A DNA stretch of 64,000 nucleotides, taken from the NCBI GenBank assembly GCA_018806985.1, contig JADANN010000336.1:1240001-1304000 (forward strand), given 5' to 3'. Positions 1 to 12,560 of this stretch are shown piece by piece. Within the stretch, counting starts at the first letter, position 1; every line of letters begins with the position of its first letter. Both the position numbers and the translations under genes were made by a program. The stretch is from Angiostrongylus vasorum. Its lineage: Eukaryota > Nematoda > Chromadorea > Rhabditida > Metastrongylidae. The notes under the pieces are model-generated. The model was not told where the DNA came from. It was given only the letters and a program-made list of their open reading frames with translations, and did not search any database.

Positions 1-235
1 AACTACAGCTTCAGATTAACTGGGTTCAATGCCGACGTGGGCTCCCCCAGATCAATCTCGTTAACAGGTGAGTGCTGATGGCATTGATCTATAGAGCTAG
101 CTGAGAGACAGGCGAAACGAAGGACCCGCATGTTGTGGTGGTGAACGCGTTAGCTTTCGGAAAGGGTAATAGAGCGTTCGTTCTTCACCGCAGACACCTG
201 CGGTCCGGAGTTTTGCATCGTTGTGGTTGTAATGC
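1..235 (+). repeat. SINE-C copy (tRNA-like head)
   Basis: This repeat carries the tRNA-like segment GCATGTTGTGGTGGTGAACG, close to a box A, followed by CGTTCGTTCTTCACCGC in the box B position. The same unit recurs at 13337, 13610, 19185, 50219 and 61693. The copy abuts the 3' end of a LINE lying on the opposite strand. It is cut at the left by the window edge or begins with the shared GAACCCAGTT-type leader. Confidence 0.7.
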
Positions 236-244
236 CTCTAATCA

Positions 245-1999
245 TTATTGAAGAAATCCAAACGACGGTTTCACCACCGTCACCTGTATCACCCGCAGTC
301 CCATTGATCGTCGAGTGATTCGAGCGGGCGTCAGTAAATCTTCCATTTTTTCCCTGTCGCGTGCATGAATAGCCCAGTGGGTTCTGCTCGCTCTAGGGAC
401 TCGTCGAACATCATATTCTTCTTCTAGGTTCTTCGTGAAAAACCCTGACCATCGAGTCGGTGGTCTTCCCTGCATAGGGTTTAACATCCCGAGGAATCCA
501 GTCCCCTAACGGCTCTTGTCTATCGGTTGTCGTTCATACGCATTACGTGTCCGGCCCACCTTATCTTCGACTGTTTGACGTACAGAACGGCATCTTTGAT
601 TTCTGATCGTTGACGCAGTTCGGAGCTTCGGATCCCATCCCTTACTTGTGTAGAACGGAATACTCCTTGCATCGTCCTTTGCTTACGCAGCGACCATATT
701 TCTGACGCATACGTTAGGACAGGAAGTACCGTTGAGTCAGAAAGGTGGGCACAGAGTCGGGTGCCCTTTGTTCTCTTCACTACATCCTCGGTGCTCTTGA
801 AAGCTCCCCAAGCCGTTCGTTTCCTTCTGCTCAGCTCTGGAGCTAAGTCGTTCATCATATTGATTTCGCGACCTAGATAGACATAACTGGAGCATTCGGC
901 GATATGAGTGTCAATGGGGCATGTGAAACCAATCCGTTCCTCATGAACATCGTTTTCGTGAGATTTAGTCGAAAACCAATCTTTCCATAGGTTTTATCAA
1001 AGTCGGCAAGCATACGTTCCGCTTGGCTAATTTTTGGTGTTATAAGGACGATGTCATCAGCGAAGCGAAGTTGATGTAACTGCCGACCATCGATTTTCAC
1101 TCCCATATTATCCCATTCCAATGCTCGCATTACGTTCTGGCAGGTGGCGGTAAATAATTTTGAAGAGATGTTGTAGCCTTGCTTAATTCCTCTTCTGACG
1201 TCAATGTTAATAGTGTTCTAGAATGGTGATCTCTTTTGGTTGTGAAATTTTTTGTACAGCTCACGAAGAATCTTTATGTACTGAGTAGGGACTCTTTGAC
1301 TATCAAGGGCTTCCATGACTGCTTCTATCTCAGTTGAATCAAAGGCCTTCTGTAAATTGATGAAAGTGAGACAGAGCGGTCTTTTGTACTCTCGCGATAT
1401 TTCAATGAGCCTTGTTATCGTGTTGATGTGGTCCATTGTACTAAATCCTTTTTCGAAACTCTGCTTGCTCACACGGCTGTCCTTCGTCCAGTGTTCTGTC
1501 AATCCTGTTTAGGATGACTCGAGTAAAAAGTTTGTAGACGACAAACACCAGGCAGGTTGGGCGATAGTTGCCGACATTGTGTAGGTCACCCTTCTTAAAC
1601 AATAACACGATCTTGCTGGTCTTCCACTGAGTACGGACCTTGTATTCAGACAGGTAACGTGTGATGAGCCGAGGCAGTGTGTTTACGAGGAATAGCGGAA
1701 GGTTCTTCAAGTGTTCTGGTCTTATCCTCTCTGGACCTGGTGCTGTTCGATTTTTTCACCGACGAAATGGCATGTCGGATTTCGGAAGGGAGAACCGGTG
1801 GTACAACATACCCATCGTCCTTTATTTCAAATGTTGGGAGGTGGACATGGCTATCGAAGAGATCTGAGTAGTATTCGTGAATGAATTTCTCCATTGCCTT
1901 TCTGGACGCTGTAACTGTTCCGTCTGGGCGTCGGAATGTCACCACCATATGAAGATTAATCGAATGGAGAAATACTGTTGTCCTAATTTCCCTTAACAT
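245..1999 (-). mobile_element. Broken RTE-like LINE, reverse transcriptase part
   Basis: A non-LTR retrotransposon remnant on the minus strand. From 1999 down to 245 successive frames give a linker (FRRPDGTVTASRKAMEKFIHEY), reverse-transcriptase core fragments (LCLTFINLQKAFDSTEIEAV), the catalytic FADD box in LRFADDIVLI at about 1050-1090, and the C-terminal RWAGHVMRMND and GRPPTRWSGFF motifs seen in nematode RTE-type elements. The frame changes at least five times, so no single protein can be made. The N-terminal endonuclease is absent, consistent with 5' truncation. It matches the copies at 22050-25040 and 53290-54590. The clade assignment (RTE-like, endonuclease plus RT) rests on recalled family motifs. 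Confidence 0.88.
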
Positions 2000-3336
2000 G
2001 TTTACCTATGAGCTTTGCCGAATAAAGGTGGTTACTAAACCGATTCTCATTTTACGACACTAGTTGAAGTCGGATATGGAGACACTCTATTTTTGCCCTA
2101 TTTCGTTTGAAGATTGACCCTAAACCTACTCTTTCATAAAGAAAACGTCAACTATTGCCAAAATAATTCCACTGTGTGGTTCAGACTCAAACTATGCTTG
2201 AGTTTAAAGAACTTTTGCTGTATGTTTTGAATGCTTCAGTGGAAGACGTAGGGTCAGGTTATTTAGGCTGAACGAGGAACCCGTCCGAAAAAGAGATCGT
2301 TGATCAACTGATGTGGAAACCACGTCACAACACTGCAGCTTTTCTATACGCGCCCTCTAATCTACACAAGAAAGGAAGTGCTAGGAATCTACAAGTATGT
2401 GAAAGCCTTACCACAGTATATAACGAAGTCGTTAGGTATAGAAGGGGTTGAAACATGCTACGATGTGAAATTCTTATCAAATCGCTGTTTCACTAACAAC
2501 GATCCACATTCATGTACACCTCAAAGCGCGGGCAAAGTACAGTGTGAAAAAATATCAATCAATGTCATGCTTTTCAGATGATATCGTGATGGAAATAGCT
2601 TACGCTACCTACCGTATACCTTGGTGAATGACGTCGTTGTGCTCGGTTGTTTGTCGTCGATTTCACTGGACGATCGAATAACGAAGCCTATTAGCGGCTC
2701 GATAGTCCAGCTCTGTTCTCAATTTTCACAGAGCGCTTGCCCTAGACGATAGCTATCTATAGCTATGTATCTTTGAGAGATTGATGTGATACTCAAACTA
2801 GTACTGGTTTCTACCAATCTTCGGAGCGATTCGTTTAAGAATAGTTTATGCGCGTGAGATTTCTTCAAGTTATATGAGCACACGAGCAGCATTTTCTGTT
2901 TATATCCGTATTTCTCTGTCATCAAAACAGGTCCCCCACTCTACTAGAGAAAGATAGACATTGTCATAATAGTTTTCTACTTTTTCTACTTACTCTGGAT
3001 GATTTCTAAAACTGCTCAACTTTCTAGCAACAAGCCCTCGATTCGATTCCTTGGGCAAGAAGAGAGAGAGGACCATCAATAAGAATGTTATTAGTCATTT
3101 GTATCAATATTTATGTTCAAATCTGAAAAGTGTTTGTGGAAACCGAAACCGAAGCCGAAACAAAGCTTCGAAGAATTTCACATCTTGTGAGGGAAGTGGT
3201 GTCCGCCAGAGAGAATAGAATCAGAAGGGGGTGTATTTATTGCCTGAAACTATTTTTTATTATTATTATATTATTATTTTTATTGTTTCAACGTTTATTT
3301 TCTGCTTATTAGTTTTCTTCATGGCAGGTCATTATT
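2000..3336. other. Intergenic, no supported gene
   Basis: AT-rich sequence. Open frames of 60-68 codons at 2378-2581 and 2719-2925 lack recognisable domains or good splice signals. A T-rich run lies at about 3250-3300. Nothing else is supported. Confidence 0.5.
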
Positions 3337-3710
3337 GTGCAAGATGTAGCAACAAGGGTATGAGCAAAACTGGAAACCTCAGTTGCTTTTCGAACCCGTG
3401 ACTAACTTTTCCGAGGGTTCACGTGTTATCCGCTGCACCAACAAAGACCCTTGCTTTGTCTTTCTCTCAGCCAGTTTATTACCCTAATGGTGCTATTAAC
3501 AACCAAATATAAAGGGGGAATGATCTGGAGAGTACAAATCAGTATTGAACCCAGTAGGGTATAAAAAAAACTAGCTGAGAGAAAGGCAGAGTGAGAGCGT
3601 CGGATGGTGCAGTGGATAATATGTTAGCTTATGGGAAGGATAATGCCACGTTCGAAGCGCACCTGAGGAACCAAATTTTGCTCATACCTTAGCACCACAA
3701 TTTTTTATTA
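3337..3710. repeat. Inverted pair of tRNA-like SINE copies
   Basis: Two related tRNA-like units face away from each other. On the plus strand GGTGCAGTGGATAA (about 3605) resembles box A and CACGTTCGAAGCGC (about 3650) box B. The left unit is the reverse complement (GCTTTTCGAACCCGTGAC, about 3395). The outer ends GGTATGAGCAAAA (3357) and TTTTGCTCATACC (about 3688) pair, so the segment can fold back. It is a diverged relative of SINE-C. Confidence 0.6.
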
Positions 3711-6663
3711 AATTTTTTAGACCACTCCGAAACATTTATAGTAGAGTCATGAACGATCATGACCGAATCCGTCCGGGCTTTCCAAGCTCCATTCTGCCCA
3801 AACTATTCTACAACCGCGGAGTTTTACGAACGTATGCCAGTCACTCAGTTACATCGGCCTTATTTTTGTAAAATAATCGTCGATTTCACTTTTGTGTAAG
3901 AAAAATCCACTTCTCGTCTTCTTTTTCGGCCTTGATATCTCTGTTTCCTCTGTCTCTGACCACTCTGTAGCCATATTTGAACACGAATTTTAGGCAAATC
4001 TGTACCAGGTGCACTTCTTGTTCTGTTACGTTTCCATAAAAAACTAATGAGATATTTTATGCCTTGAGCCCGAGCAATTCTGATTGTTGTTGTTCTTATA
4101 ACAACCTCACGAAAGTGCTTTCAATTTCTTCACAGAGTAGGTTGACAGAAGTACACCTGAAACGATCTACGGAATTTTCTCCATCCTAAGGTTGCTAGTG
4201 AAAACTTACAGCAATGATTATCTCACTGTAAAGTATTTAGTGATTTGCAAGTGCTTAATTCTGCCAATGGTCTTAGCTTGCCGAGAAAGCTCGTATTCGA
4301 CTCGTTGATTAAGCTTAAAACATGTAATCAAGTAAGTAGGGGCGCGCCGGACTGGTGGTAGACAGTTGTCAGTCCAGAAAACAAACTCCACATTTATTCC
4401 TTGAAAAGTCAATTACCAGTAAGTATATACCAAGTCTCTAGGGCAAAGCTTGGAAATCTATCCGTCAGTATTTTTAGCCAAAACCGAAAAAAACAGAGTG
4501 CTTTATTCTACTGCCCTAAAGAGCACCCGATAAAGCAGCGCTTTGAAACTTCTAAGCTGTCAAGGCCTTTGTGGCTGTTTATGTTTGGCAGATTTATTGT
4601 TAAGCTTCGTGGTCTAAATGTTGTACACATGCTATTAATGAAATTTGCGCCTTACTAAGGGAGCATACTTGTCAAGCCGATCTTGGAAATCAAGCTTAGT
4701 TCCTTTGAACAACTAGGCACCGAATCAGATTGGTTGGAAAGACGTTGGGCAATGTTCACTTCGACAATGATTATTACTTAACCTCCAACATGGTACAACG
4801 ACGAAAGTGAGATGAAGATATTTTGTGTCAACTTATAGTATATGATGAGAATATTACGTTTGAGACCAGAATTGAAGAGAAAAGCTGAGGGAGCCGTCTG
4901 ATTATATCATGCTGAACCACATCATTAACGGCTTACAGTTTTAGAAACCTTGGCGTTAAACTTTAATGTGGGGCTCTCATACTAGAAAGCGCTATCAAGA
5001 AGCATATCACGTGCTACTAAATAGGTCTCGCGTAGTTGATTCAAGTCCTGTGCTAAAGTCTTACATGGGATTGGAGCACCACTCACTTCCCACAATAGAA
5101 TAAAAAGTCACAAAGACGATGCGAGTAGAAAAATTCCATCATCAACTGAGAGCAACTAACTCATTTAGGTGGTTTTTTCAGAGCACAACTTTATGGAAAG
5201 GATCGACTAGTAGCAAAGGACTAACATTCACAGCGTAGGCTAAGCAATTCGAAAATATGAAATCGCCCAGAAACGCGTGGCTCCTTCTCTGACATCAGAG
5301 CGGGTTTTTTTTACAAAACCAGCAAGAGAGTATTGCACAAGAGGGAAAGCCTACAAGATGTCGACAACTATATCTATGTAGTACCTGTCGTCTGTAGGGG
5401 TGTTTACTCTTCACTTACTCTTCACTTACTTGGTCGGTAAAGCTTTAGACATGTGCATGTTTCTGTTCAATGCATAGAGATTCTTCAGCTATGTGTAAAA
5501 TTCACTACCAGACTTTTTTTATTCAAGAATGACGTCATTATTACAGGTGACAAGGTGATACCTTTTCACTGAAATCTTTTAACCCACTCCGAATAAATCC
5601 ACAAGAATATTACCGCACGATACCATGGAGGTTAATGTTGATGACTAGCAGTTATATCACAATAGCTCTGCTGATTACATCACTTTTACACAACAAGCAG
5701 AAACCGAGTGAAAGAAATTCTTGTCAATTTCACACGCACTTGTGTAAAAAAGTGAAGCGAACAAAGAAAACTCGGCTGCGTTCCCGAATCATCGATTCTA
5801 CGAGTCTTGCCGCTCAAACTGTGTTCAAGAAATGTCGGCCAATTCCCAACCGCTTGCTGTTTTGGGTCGGGAAAAAACTCTACGGAAATAAAATCCCTTT
5901 GATTTCACGAGCCATATGGTGGCAAAATCTACGATATCGCTCAGAAATACCCCGATAAGAAATCTGTGTTCAAAGGACATCGCCAATCGCTCCATGTCAC
6001 AGAACTTATGTTCGAAAGTTTGCAGTCACTTTATCAATGCGAGTGTTCTTGTTGAATTATGGTCACAAATAGGCCGCTGATAGGGCTGCCGATGAGGATT
6101 CATGCGCAGAATTGAAGATGGCTGACGATCCACATGATCGCGTAGCAGTGTGCTGAACGTCTCCTACTCGACACATTTCTAATCGGTGCTTCATCTCATA
6201 TTCACTCTGTCGTTTCTGTTCCTCTTGCCACGACGAAATATTTTTCTGGTGATTTTTGGCCATCTACTTAATTACGAGACATGCACTTGCTCATCCCAAG
6301 CGCTACCTACGATCTGCAATTTTGCCTCGACTCCTTGCGGTTCATGTGCCCTTGTTTCCTGGGTTTCCATCAGCAACATTTTTAATAGAAGCGCCGACAG
6401 TGAAAAAACTCGTAATTAGTCAAAAGGCCGACGTCCCATAATGGTCGACAAAAATAATCGGTATACGTATATATATTCTTATCAACTGCCGTTGTTGAGC
6501 TGACGCAAGGCTGGTATCAGTTATCGTTGTTGCTGCTGCTGTAGCTCGATGGCTGCTTCCGCGACTTCGTCTTCTCGTCATCCCGCGTGAACAACGCAAA
6601 GGTGGTTCAACACGCAAGAAAGGCTTTGAGGAAAGCGAAGTCGCCCAGGCGTCAGCGGTCGAG
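3711..6663. other. Long gene-poor stretch
   Basis: No supported gene. A 107-codon open frame at 5635-5958 has no recognised domain. On the minus strand ATGGAATTTTTCTACTCG (about 5140) runs open to a GTGAGT donor at about 5088, which could be a tiny first exon but stands alone. A short tandem CTCTTCACTTA duplication lies at about 5405-5430. Confidence 0.4.
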
Positions 6664-6732
6664 TAACAACAGCAACAACAACAGCAACAATAATAACAAC
6701 AACAACAACAACAACAACGACAATGACAACAA
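6664..6732 (+). repeat. (CAA)n microsatellite
   Basis: An imperfect run of CAA/CAG/TAA triplets about 69 bp long. It could encode polyglutamine or polyasparagine in some frame, but no surrounding coding sequence supports that. Confidence 0.9.
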
Positions 6733-7358
6733 GTGATACCAACCTCGTGTCACCTCGACAAGGACGGATCGTAGTGACAAATCTTTTTGATTTCCAGAAA
6801 CCCCTTCTAATAGACTTCTTGGAAGTATCACTTTTAAGTGGAATTCAGACCTTTCGATAAATAGTCAAAATAAAGAGCAACAAGATGAGGATGAGAGTGC
6901 TTTGCACTTCTCGCTGGCCACACTTCGTAATCAATGGCGCTTTTTTATTTTTCAAATTAGTTTGAGAATTAAACAGAGGCTCTACAAAAACTTGCTGATG
7001 TAATACAAATAAGTTATAAAACAATATTTTAGGATCTAATGGCCTCAGGGCTTTATTTCCCTCGTATTTAAGAGTTCGTTCTGATGTTGTACTTGACTAG
7101 TTGCACCGGATTCTTTATGAAGAATTAAAGTACGTTCGTTCGTGTTATTGTCCATTTTTGGCCCTTTGAGCAGCTTTGCTTGTAATTTTTGATCTCCTTA
7201 CAAGTCTTTTCAACGGAGCCAAATTATTTATGGAGAAAGTCACAAGGACGAAAACAGCAAGAAGGCATAATCTTTCAAAGCACATACCAACAGCCAATTC
7301 TTAATCATCAATGATCTTCTCGAAACTGCATCCGTGTAGTTTTTTGTATTTTTATGTT
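6733..7358. other. Intergenic, nothing recognised
   Basis: AT-rich sequence with only short open frames. I see no gene, RNA or repeat in it. Confidence 0.4.
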
Positions 7359-7359
7359 A

Positions 7360-7671
7360 TTTTATTTGACCCGTCTCCACGTCTAGCGTGCGGATCCCAG
7401 CACTTTTCACATTCGATTCGTTTCCTCACATCCATTGTTCACAAGGATCTTCCAACTTTTACGTGTGGCTTCGGCTGCTGCTTGAAGATTTTCACTTCAT
7501 CTTGAATGTCGTAGAATGCGCAGAGAGTGACTTTTTTCCCAGACAAGTCCAGAAGCGATTCCCCAACCCTAGGGGGGATAAGAGGCTTGGTTTTTCCTGG
7601 AGCGGAATCGAACTAAACCATGCTCGTGATAACGGGCATCAATGCCACTAGTGCTATGCGCCCTCTTGCAT
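7360..7671 (-). repeat. SINE-B copy with tRNA-like head
   Basis: Read on the minus strand this begins GGGCGCATAGCACTAGTGGC, a box A-like start, and has AGTTCGATTCCGC as box B. It then continues into a body shared with 18195-18600, 20468-20770, 29185-29475, 48335-48700 and 63345-63710. The body ends near a segment complementary to TTCGATTCGTTTCCTCACAT. The tRNA-like head plus unrelated body is the usual layout of a tRNA-derived SINE. Confidence 0.65.
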
Positions 7672-8557
7672 CTGTGTAGTACTCCATCAGAAATTAGTTC
7701 TCATTTTTAAACATTACTGTTCATTGACTTTATTTCAACTCAATGCACTTGTTGCCTTTCTTAATCGGTAGGCAGGTGGTTCTACACCTCCCATTAACAA
7801 CAGGGCAGAACAAAAAACAGACTTCTAGAAAGGTGTTCTGCTCCAAACGCAACTACTCCATGAGCTTTATTAATTTTATGACTCAGAAAAAGTATAACAA
7901 TCGATAATTTAGTTTTGTTTTCATAAAAAAGCCTTTTTTTACTAAGTGAAATATTGTAGCGCCTATTAGGCGACTTCAGCTATCCGCCTAATTGCCAGAG
8001 ACGCGACGATGACGACGACGAGCGCTTGTTCCCGTCATCAGCAGATTTTATCGTTTATTCACCATTTGCAGATTCTTCGATGCTTCCCATTTTCAGTCTT
8101 TTGGTGGTGCGGAAACGGAAATGAGTTTTTTAATATAAGTGATCGATTTGATCTATCCCTTTCATTTTTTTTCCTTTTTCGCTCCGTATGAGTCATATGC
8201 GGCTCACTCCCGTGCATTCCTGTTTTTCCATTTGCAAAGGAAAATCGATTATCCCTTTTTTCGTGTTCTCCTTACGGACAAGAACGAAAAGATTATAGAA
8301 GTGGTAAGACCAAAGAACTCAGATAACTCAAAAAGAGTGTGAATTAGCAGAAGAATGGATTGTTATCCTTGTGTTAAACGTACATTGTTCAAACACTTTT
8401 TTTAATCTGTTTTGTCTTCTTATTCTTCTTTATTAGTTCTTATTATCGTTATTATATTAGCACATTCACTGTTATCAGCAACAGTACTACAACTCCTATT
8501 ATTTTAATTCTTCGCAGCCAATGTTACCGAGAAGAGCTCTTCACTTAAAATATGTCT
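7672..8557. other. Intergenic, no supported gene
   Basis: AT-rich sequence with T-rich runs near 7930 and 8165. Short open frames at 8009-8191 and 8139-8342 have no domain or splice support. Confidence 0.4.
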
Positions 8558-8825
8558 AAGATGGGCCTGCAGAACAGTGGCTAAGAGTTCCCTACAATAC
8601 ACGTGGGATCATTCGCAGGTTCGATCCCGCCTTTCGTGCTTACAAAGGCTTCCATCTCTCCGGGATCGATAATTTTGCACCAAAGTTGTCTAGGACGATA
8701 ACAGCACTGCGTTGATGTACTTGTAGGCCACCACAAGTAGGGGCAGACATGCATTCAATCAGGACTACGATGTCTCATGCCGATGTCGAATGCCTGGTGC
8801 GTCCCTCAAGGAACGATCAAAGCCA
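8558..8825 (+). repeat. SINE-A copy, old
   Basis: The tRNA-like head has CAGTGGCTAAGAG (box A-like) and an excellent box B, GGTTCGATCCC, at about 8610. The body runs through the conserved TTGTCTAGGACGATA and ends with GATCAAAGCC. Body sequence is shared with copies at 21331, 31147, 32035, 46611, 47915 and 63848. Divergence suggests an old insertion. Confidence 0.75.
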
Positions 8826-9011
8826 CAAGTGTTATCTTCTTATTTAAAGAATATTCAGTCTGTTAAACGCGATGTTACATTGCTTATCCTACGTGACCGA
8901 TAGAGAGTAAGACGTTGAACAAAAAAGTGGCGATGCAGTTATCTACGGATTTTCGCCAACTATACGTTGAGCTTCTTGTTTCTGCTGAGTCGGATAAGCC
9001 TATCTTTCCAG

Positions 9012-9222
9012 GTACAGTTAATTATATTCATGCATCTGGTCTTGAGTGTTCTTGCGTCTATTGCCAGCTGCTCGTACATGATGATCCTCCTCATAATCAA
9101 GGCTGTCATCTCTATATCACAAAGTTTTATGGAACAAAGCTGTACAGGATGCTCAATAACGTCACCCAGAACGATCACAACATTGATTGCTATTGTTTTC
9201 CGCTACTTAACGCTCAAAACTA
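9012..9222 (+). CDS. Possible membrane-protein exon (weak)
   Basis: A frame opens directly after the splice-acceptor-like TATCTTTCCAG ending at 9011 and encodes a very hydrophobic stretch (VQLIIFMHLVLSVLASI, then MMILLIIKAVISI, then TTLIAIVFRYLTL). That looks like two or three transmembrane helices of a nematode serpentine-type receptor or another multi-pass protein. No clear donor is seen, neighbouring exons were not found, and hydrophobic open frames also arise by chance in T-rich DNA. The end given is the last hydrophobic residue, not a proven exon boundary. Confidence 0.22.
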
Positions 9223-9645
9223 AATTCATACCGAACTTTCCTCGAATCTGCTCTTCGTCTTTTTTGCCACAATGGGTGGTGTTTAGATTAAAGCAGTGCC
9301 ATAAGAAAATATGAAGGAATGCGTGGAATGAAATCTCCACTTCAGAATGCTTAACTTTTCGGTGAAACAAAAGGCATCACCATTTTCGACTAGAATTTCG
9401 TTTAAGTTTAATTTATGGAGAACACAACTTCAGCCAACGACATATGCACCGTCATCGTCACCGAAGGAATGATTATCCTTCGGTTGTCCGTTGTCGAAGA
9501 TGACAGTGATTGAGGATAGGCGTTGATGAGAATCTCTTCGAGGTTGTCATAATCGTTGAACTTTTTCGTTTCATAGGTGACGTTTCGAAATCTGTGATAA
9601 GTTGGAAACCTACCGTCATTTAACCTCGGTGCTATAATGGTCAAC

Positions 9646-9715
9646 ATGTGTTTATATTGTTGAGATTACAGCTTATCTCTATCAACCTCGTGTAAGTTCA
9701 ACAATATAAACACAT
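9646..9715. repeat. Perfect 18-bp inverted repeat (hairpin)
   Basis: ATGTGTTTATATTGTTGA at 9646-9663 is repeated as its exact reverse complement at 9698-9715, with a 34-base loop. The loop-side sequence (TTACACGAGGTTGATA-like) recurs at about 12395 and 21855, so this is probably the end of a small foldback repeat. Confidence 0.75.
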
Positions 9716-10394
9716 CTGTAATATGTACTCTTTGTAGGCGCTGTCTGAGATGAACAGTAAGTGGATACGGCAGTGCCCAACTCGCACTCATTTCATTGCA
9801 AACGAGCTCCAGGAAACCAGACCCGAGTATAATTATGCAAAAGCGAAACTCCGATTCATACGTGGGTTGCTCCTTCTTCAAGGCAACGATAGATTTGCAC
9901 ATCTGTTCTGTTTAACAGTTAGAGTTGACCAAATGATTAAATTCCTGCAATTAATGAACGACCATGCACTCTTAATCCTGTAAGAAGAAGAGCACCACAC
10001 TACTGCTTCGTGTATAGGGAGTTTGAGCTTCTCCCCGGGGTATTATTCAGCCAAGAATGGTTTTCTCAGCTAATTTATCTTTCATTTGTTGCTATCTTTC
10101 TACGATATTCTCAGTTAACCTGAACAAGTTTGAAAGCAGTCTCCTCACCGTATTATCCAAAATGTCATGTTTTTTCAATATATGACCTCCCTTATACCTA
10201 ATAAAGTGGAAAGCATTCGAAGCCGTTAGACTCCTTATGGAACTAATCCACGCATTCGATGCCACTGAATTCGTCGTAGAGGTGATTGGACACATTTTTG
10301 GTCTATAGAATGACTTTCGGTATCTACCGATATTTCGAATTAGTGGTGCTCTCCTCACACACAACTTTGACACTAATAGGATACCATTGGAGCG

Positions 10395-10505
10395 AAAAGT
10401 ACTTGATTGGCCTGGAGTGTTGGCTCGAACCAGCGACCAATACGCTGCGTGAACTGCAAGCTCTCTTACACTTTCTAACCACTCGACTACATTGGCCTTT
10501 TTTAT
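10395..10505 (-). repeat. tRNA-Ser/Leu-like SINE head
   Basis: On the minus strand TGTAGTCGAGTGGTTAG forms a good box A and CTGGTTCGAGCC a good box B, about 65 bases apart, wider than in most tRNAs. No acceptor-stem complementarity is evident, so it reads as a tRNA-derived repeat and not a working tRNA gene. Confidence 0.5.
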
Positions 10506-12184
10506 ATTTTATATAACAGCGAGTATATTTCTGTGAAAAACACCATTCCTCGTTGTAGTGGGTGTAATAAGTTGTAATTTATACGATTTTTCATGAAATG
10601 CTCTGCTGTTTAAGCCAAAGGTCTTGTGAAAGTTGACTAGCAAGTGCTTTTTTGATGGCGGATGCAGATATTGTGGACGCGGTTATCGGAACTGTCTGCA
10701 TTTATATTAAGCTTTGTAGTAAGTTCTGCATTAGTAATCTTTTTAAGGTCCAGTTGCACGCAACACAGTGACCGGGAAAATTCCTGCATAAAGTCGTAGT
10801 TTTAGGATCGCGCTGGAACCAAATATGGAAAAGTCCCTTTCTTGCAACGTTATGGTTGGGTAACTTAACTAATGGGTACGAACATGTTGACTCAAGCAAA
10901 GCAACTTCATATTTCTGGAAGAGTGTAAAAAGTAACACTCTTTGTCAGAGTTCACATTTCTTCCGTGAGCGAAAAAAAGCTCAATGTCTTCTCAGAGACT
11001 CATGTCTAGAACAATGTCAATTTATTGCAAACCAGTCTACAGTAGAAAATGCGGCTTTCTCAAGTGCAAAAGTTAGCAGCCTGCGCGAATGTGCATTGCT
11101 TTTTTTAATACAAAAACTGCCATGTCTTGACAACTGCCCTCATTTCATCATTTGGTTTATCTCCTCATCGTGGCACAACATGTTTCTTGATATTGGAATA
11201 CGACAGGAAGCGAAGTTTACATACCGCCAAGGTCTTTTAAGGTGCAAACGGGCTTTAGTTCTTCATAAGTAATACACAGTAGCACCAAATATTAACAAGA
11301 GTCACCGACTGTCTGAAAAGGCTGTGGAGATGGGTTAAGCCTCTCTAGGATCTCCATGGTCAAATAATTTTTCCTTGATGACGAATTGCGCGCTTGCGCA
11401 GGGTTCTTGTTGTCCCGAGGAGAAAATCTCGCAAAATCATCAGCAAGTGCAGGATGTGATGGTTCCGGTACGATTCCTCATGAATGCGGGCCACTCAGCT
11501 ACGAAGCAGCAAGTATTCAAGGAAATGCGCCAAGATCAAACCGCCATTATTCTTCTCCGTCTGACCATTGCATTTGCAATCGTTAAAGGAATCCTTCATC
11601 GCATGAAATAGACATATAAGAAGAAGTAAACGGAGAGAAAAAAGAAAAAAGGGAAAATGAAACAGGGGTTGGTCAGGCAAGAAAAGAACAAAAAAGCGAA
11701 GAGGCGGGGGCGTAAAGGAGGGACAAAAGAAGAAAGAGATGCATGAAAACAAGAGTGCAGTGAGGAGGTAACACAGTATTTATAAAATGTTTCAGAAAAA
11801 AAAATAATCAGCTAAGTGGAGTAATGGGGATTTCTAACGGATTGCTGCCTTTTGTAAGGCCTTTGCTCATAAATCACTAAATTGGCCACTAGTGTAGGAA
11901 AAGTCTTGTTGAAAATATCGGTATCGATTATGGTTGGGTTAACGTTTTTCAGCTGACACAGTAAATGAGATGAATTCGTCCGTAAACATTGAGATCTCGC
12001 TTGGTCATGAGATCAGTGTTTGCTTCATTCACTGATAAGAAAATGTCGTCTCAAATGGCACGGATAAAGGTTAAAGATATCCTGTCGTGGGCTAATCTCC
12101 CTGAAAAACAAGTATACTTTCGAAGTTATTTTAAACGTGGGTGGATATGCCTAATGCCATGATTTACAAGCGCTTCACTATTCT
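10506..12184. other. Gene-poor stretch
   Basis: Open frames at 10856-11272 (138 codons from TTG) and 11375-11611 (78 codons) have no recognisable domain, low-complexity surroundings and no consistent splice sites. A purine-rich tract spans about 11610-11770. Nothing is firmly supported. Confidence 0.4.
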
Positions 12185-12560
12185 GTTGAATCATGAACTT
12201 AAACAAAGTTGATAGCAAATCATTGCTTTGGTAAGCGTCTGGACGTCCTCGTCTTCTTCACAGCCGCAGTGATTCTAGAGTTACTCGGCAACAGCTGATG
12301 GTTCTTTTGATGTGGACCTTCGTAGTCGCATCGAGTCGAATTCAGTGGAGTGGAGCACCGTTCTAATGAAGTAATCTCATGTATTTAAATTGTTGAGCTT
12401 ACACAAGGTTGATAAATAGATCTATTTCGGCTAACGTATTGACGTCTTCGTTTTCATCAATGCTGATGATGCAAATCGGTGGTCCACAGTTGTTAGCTAT
12501 GTCGATGTGGCGTCTTCTTTATCGCATCGAAACGGAAGCTTCTTCAGTGAACACCGCACG
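12185..12560 (+). repeat. Diverged tandem pair (~190 bp unit)
   Basis: Segments at about 12185-12360 and 12388-12560 share the same order of motifs: AACTTA/GCTTACA-CAA-GTTGATA, then GACGTC-TCGT-TTC, then CGCATCGA and GTG-AGCACCG. A third partial match lies at about 21850-21930. This suggests an old duplicated repeat of unknown class. Confidence 0.4.

Noticed and set aside
10395..10505. A functional tRNA gene
   Set aside because: The box spacing is too long and no acceptor stem pairs; it looks like a SINE head.
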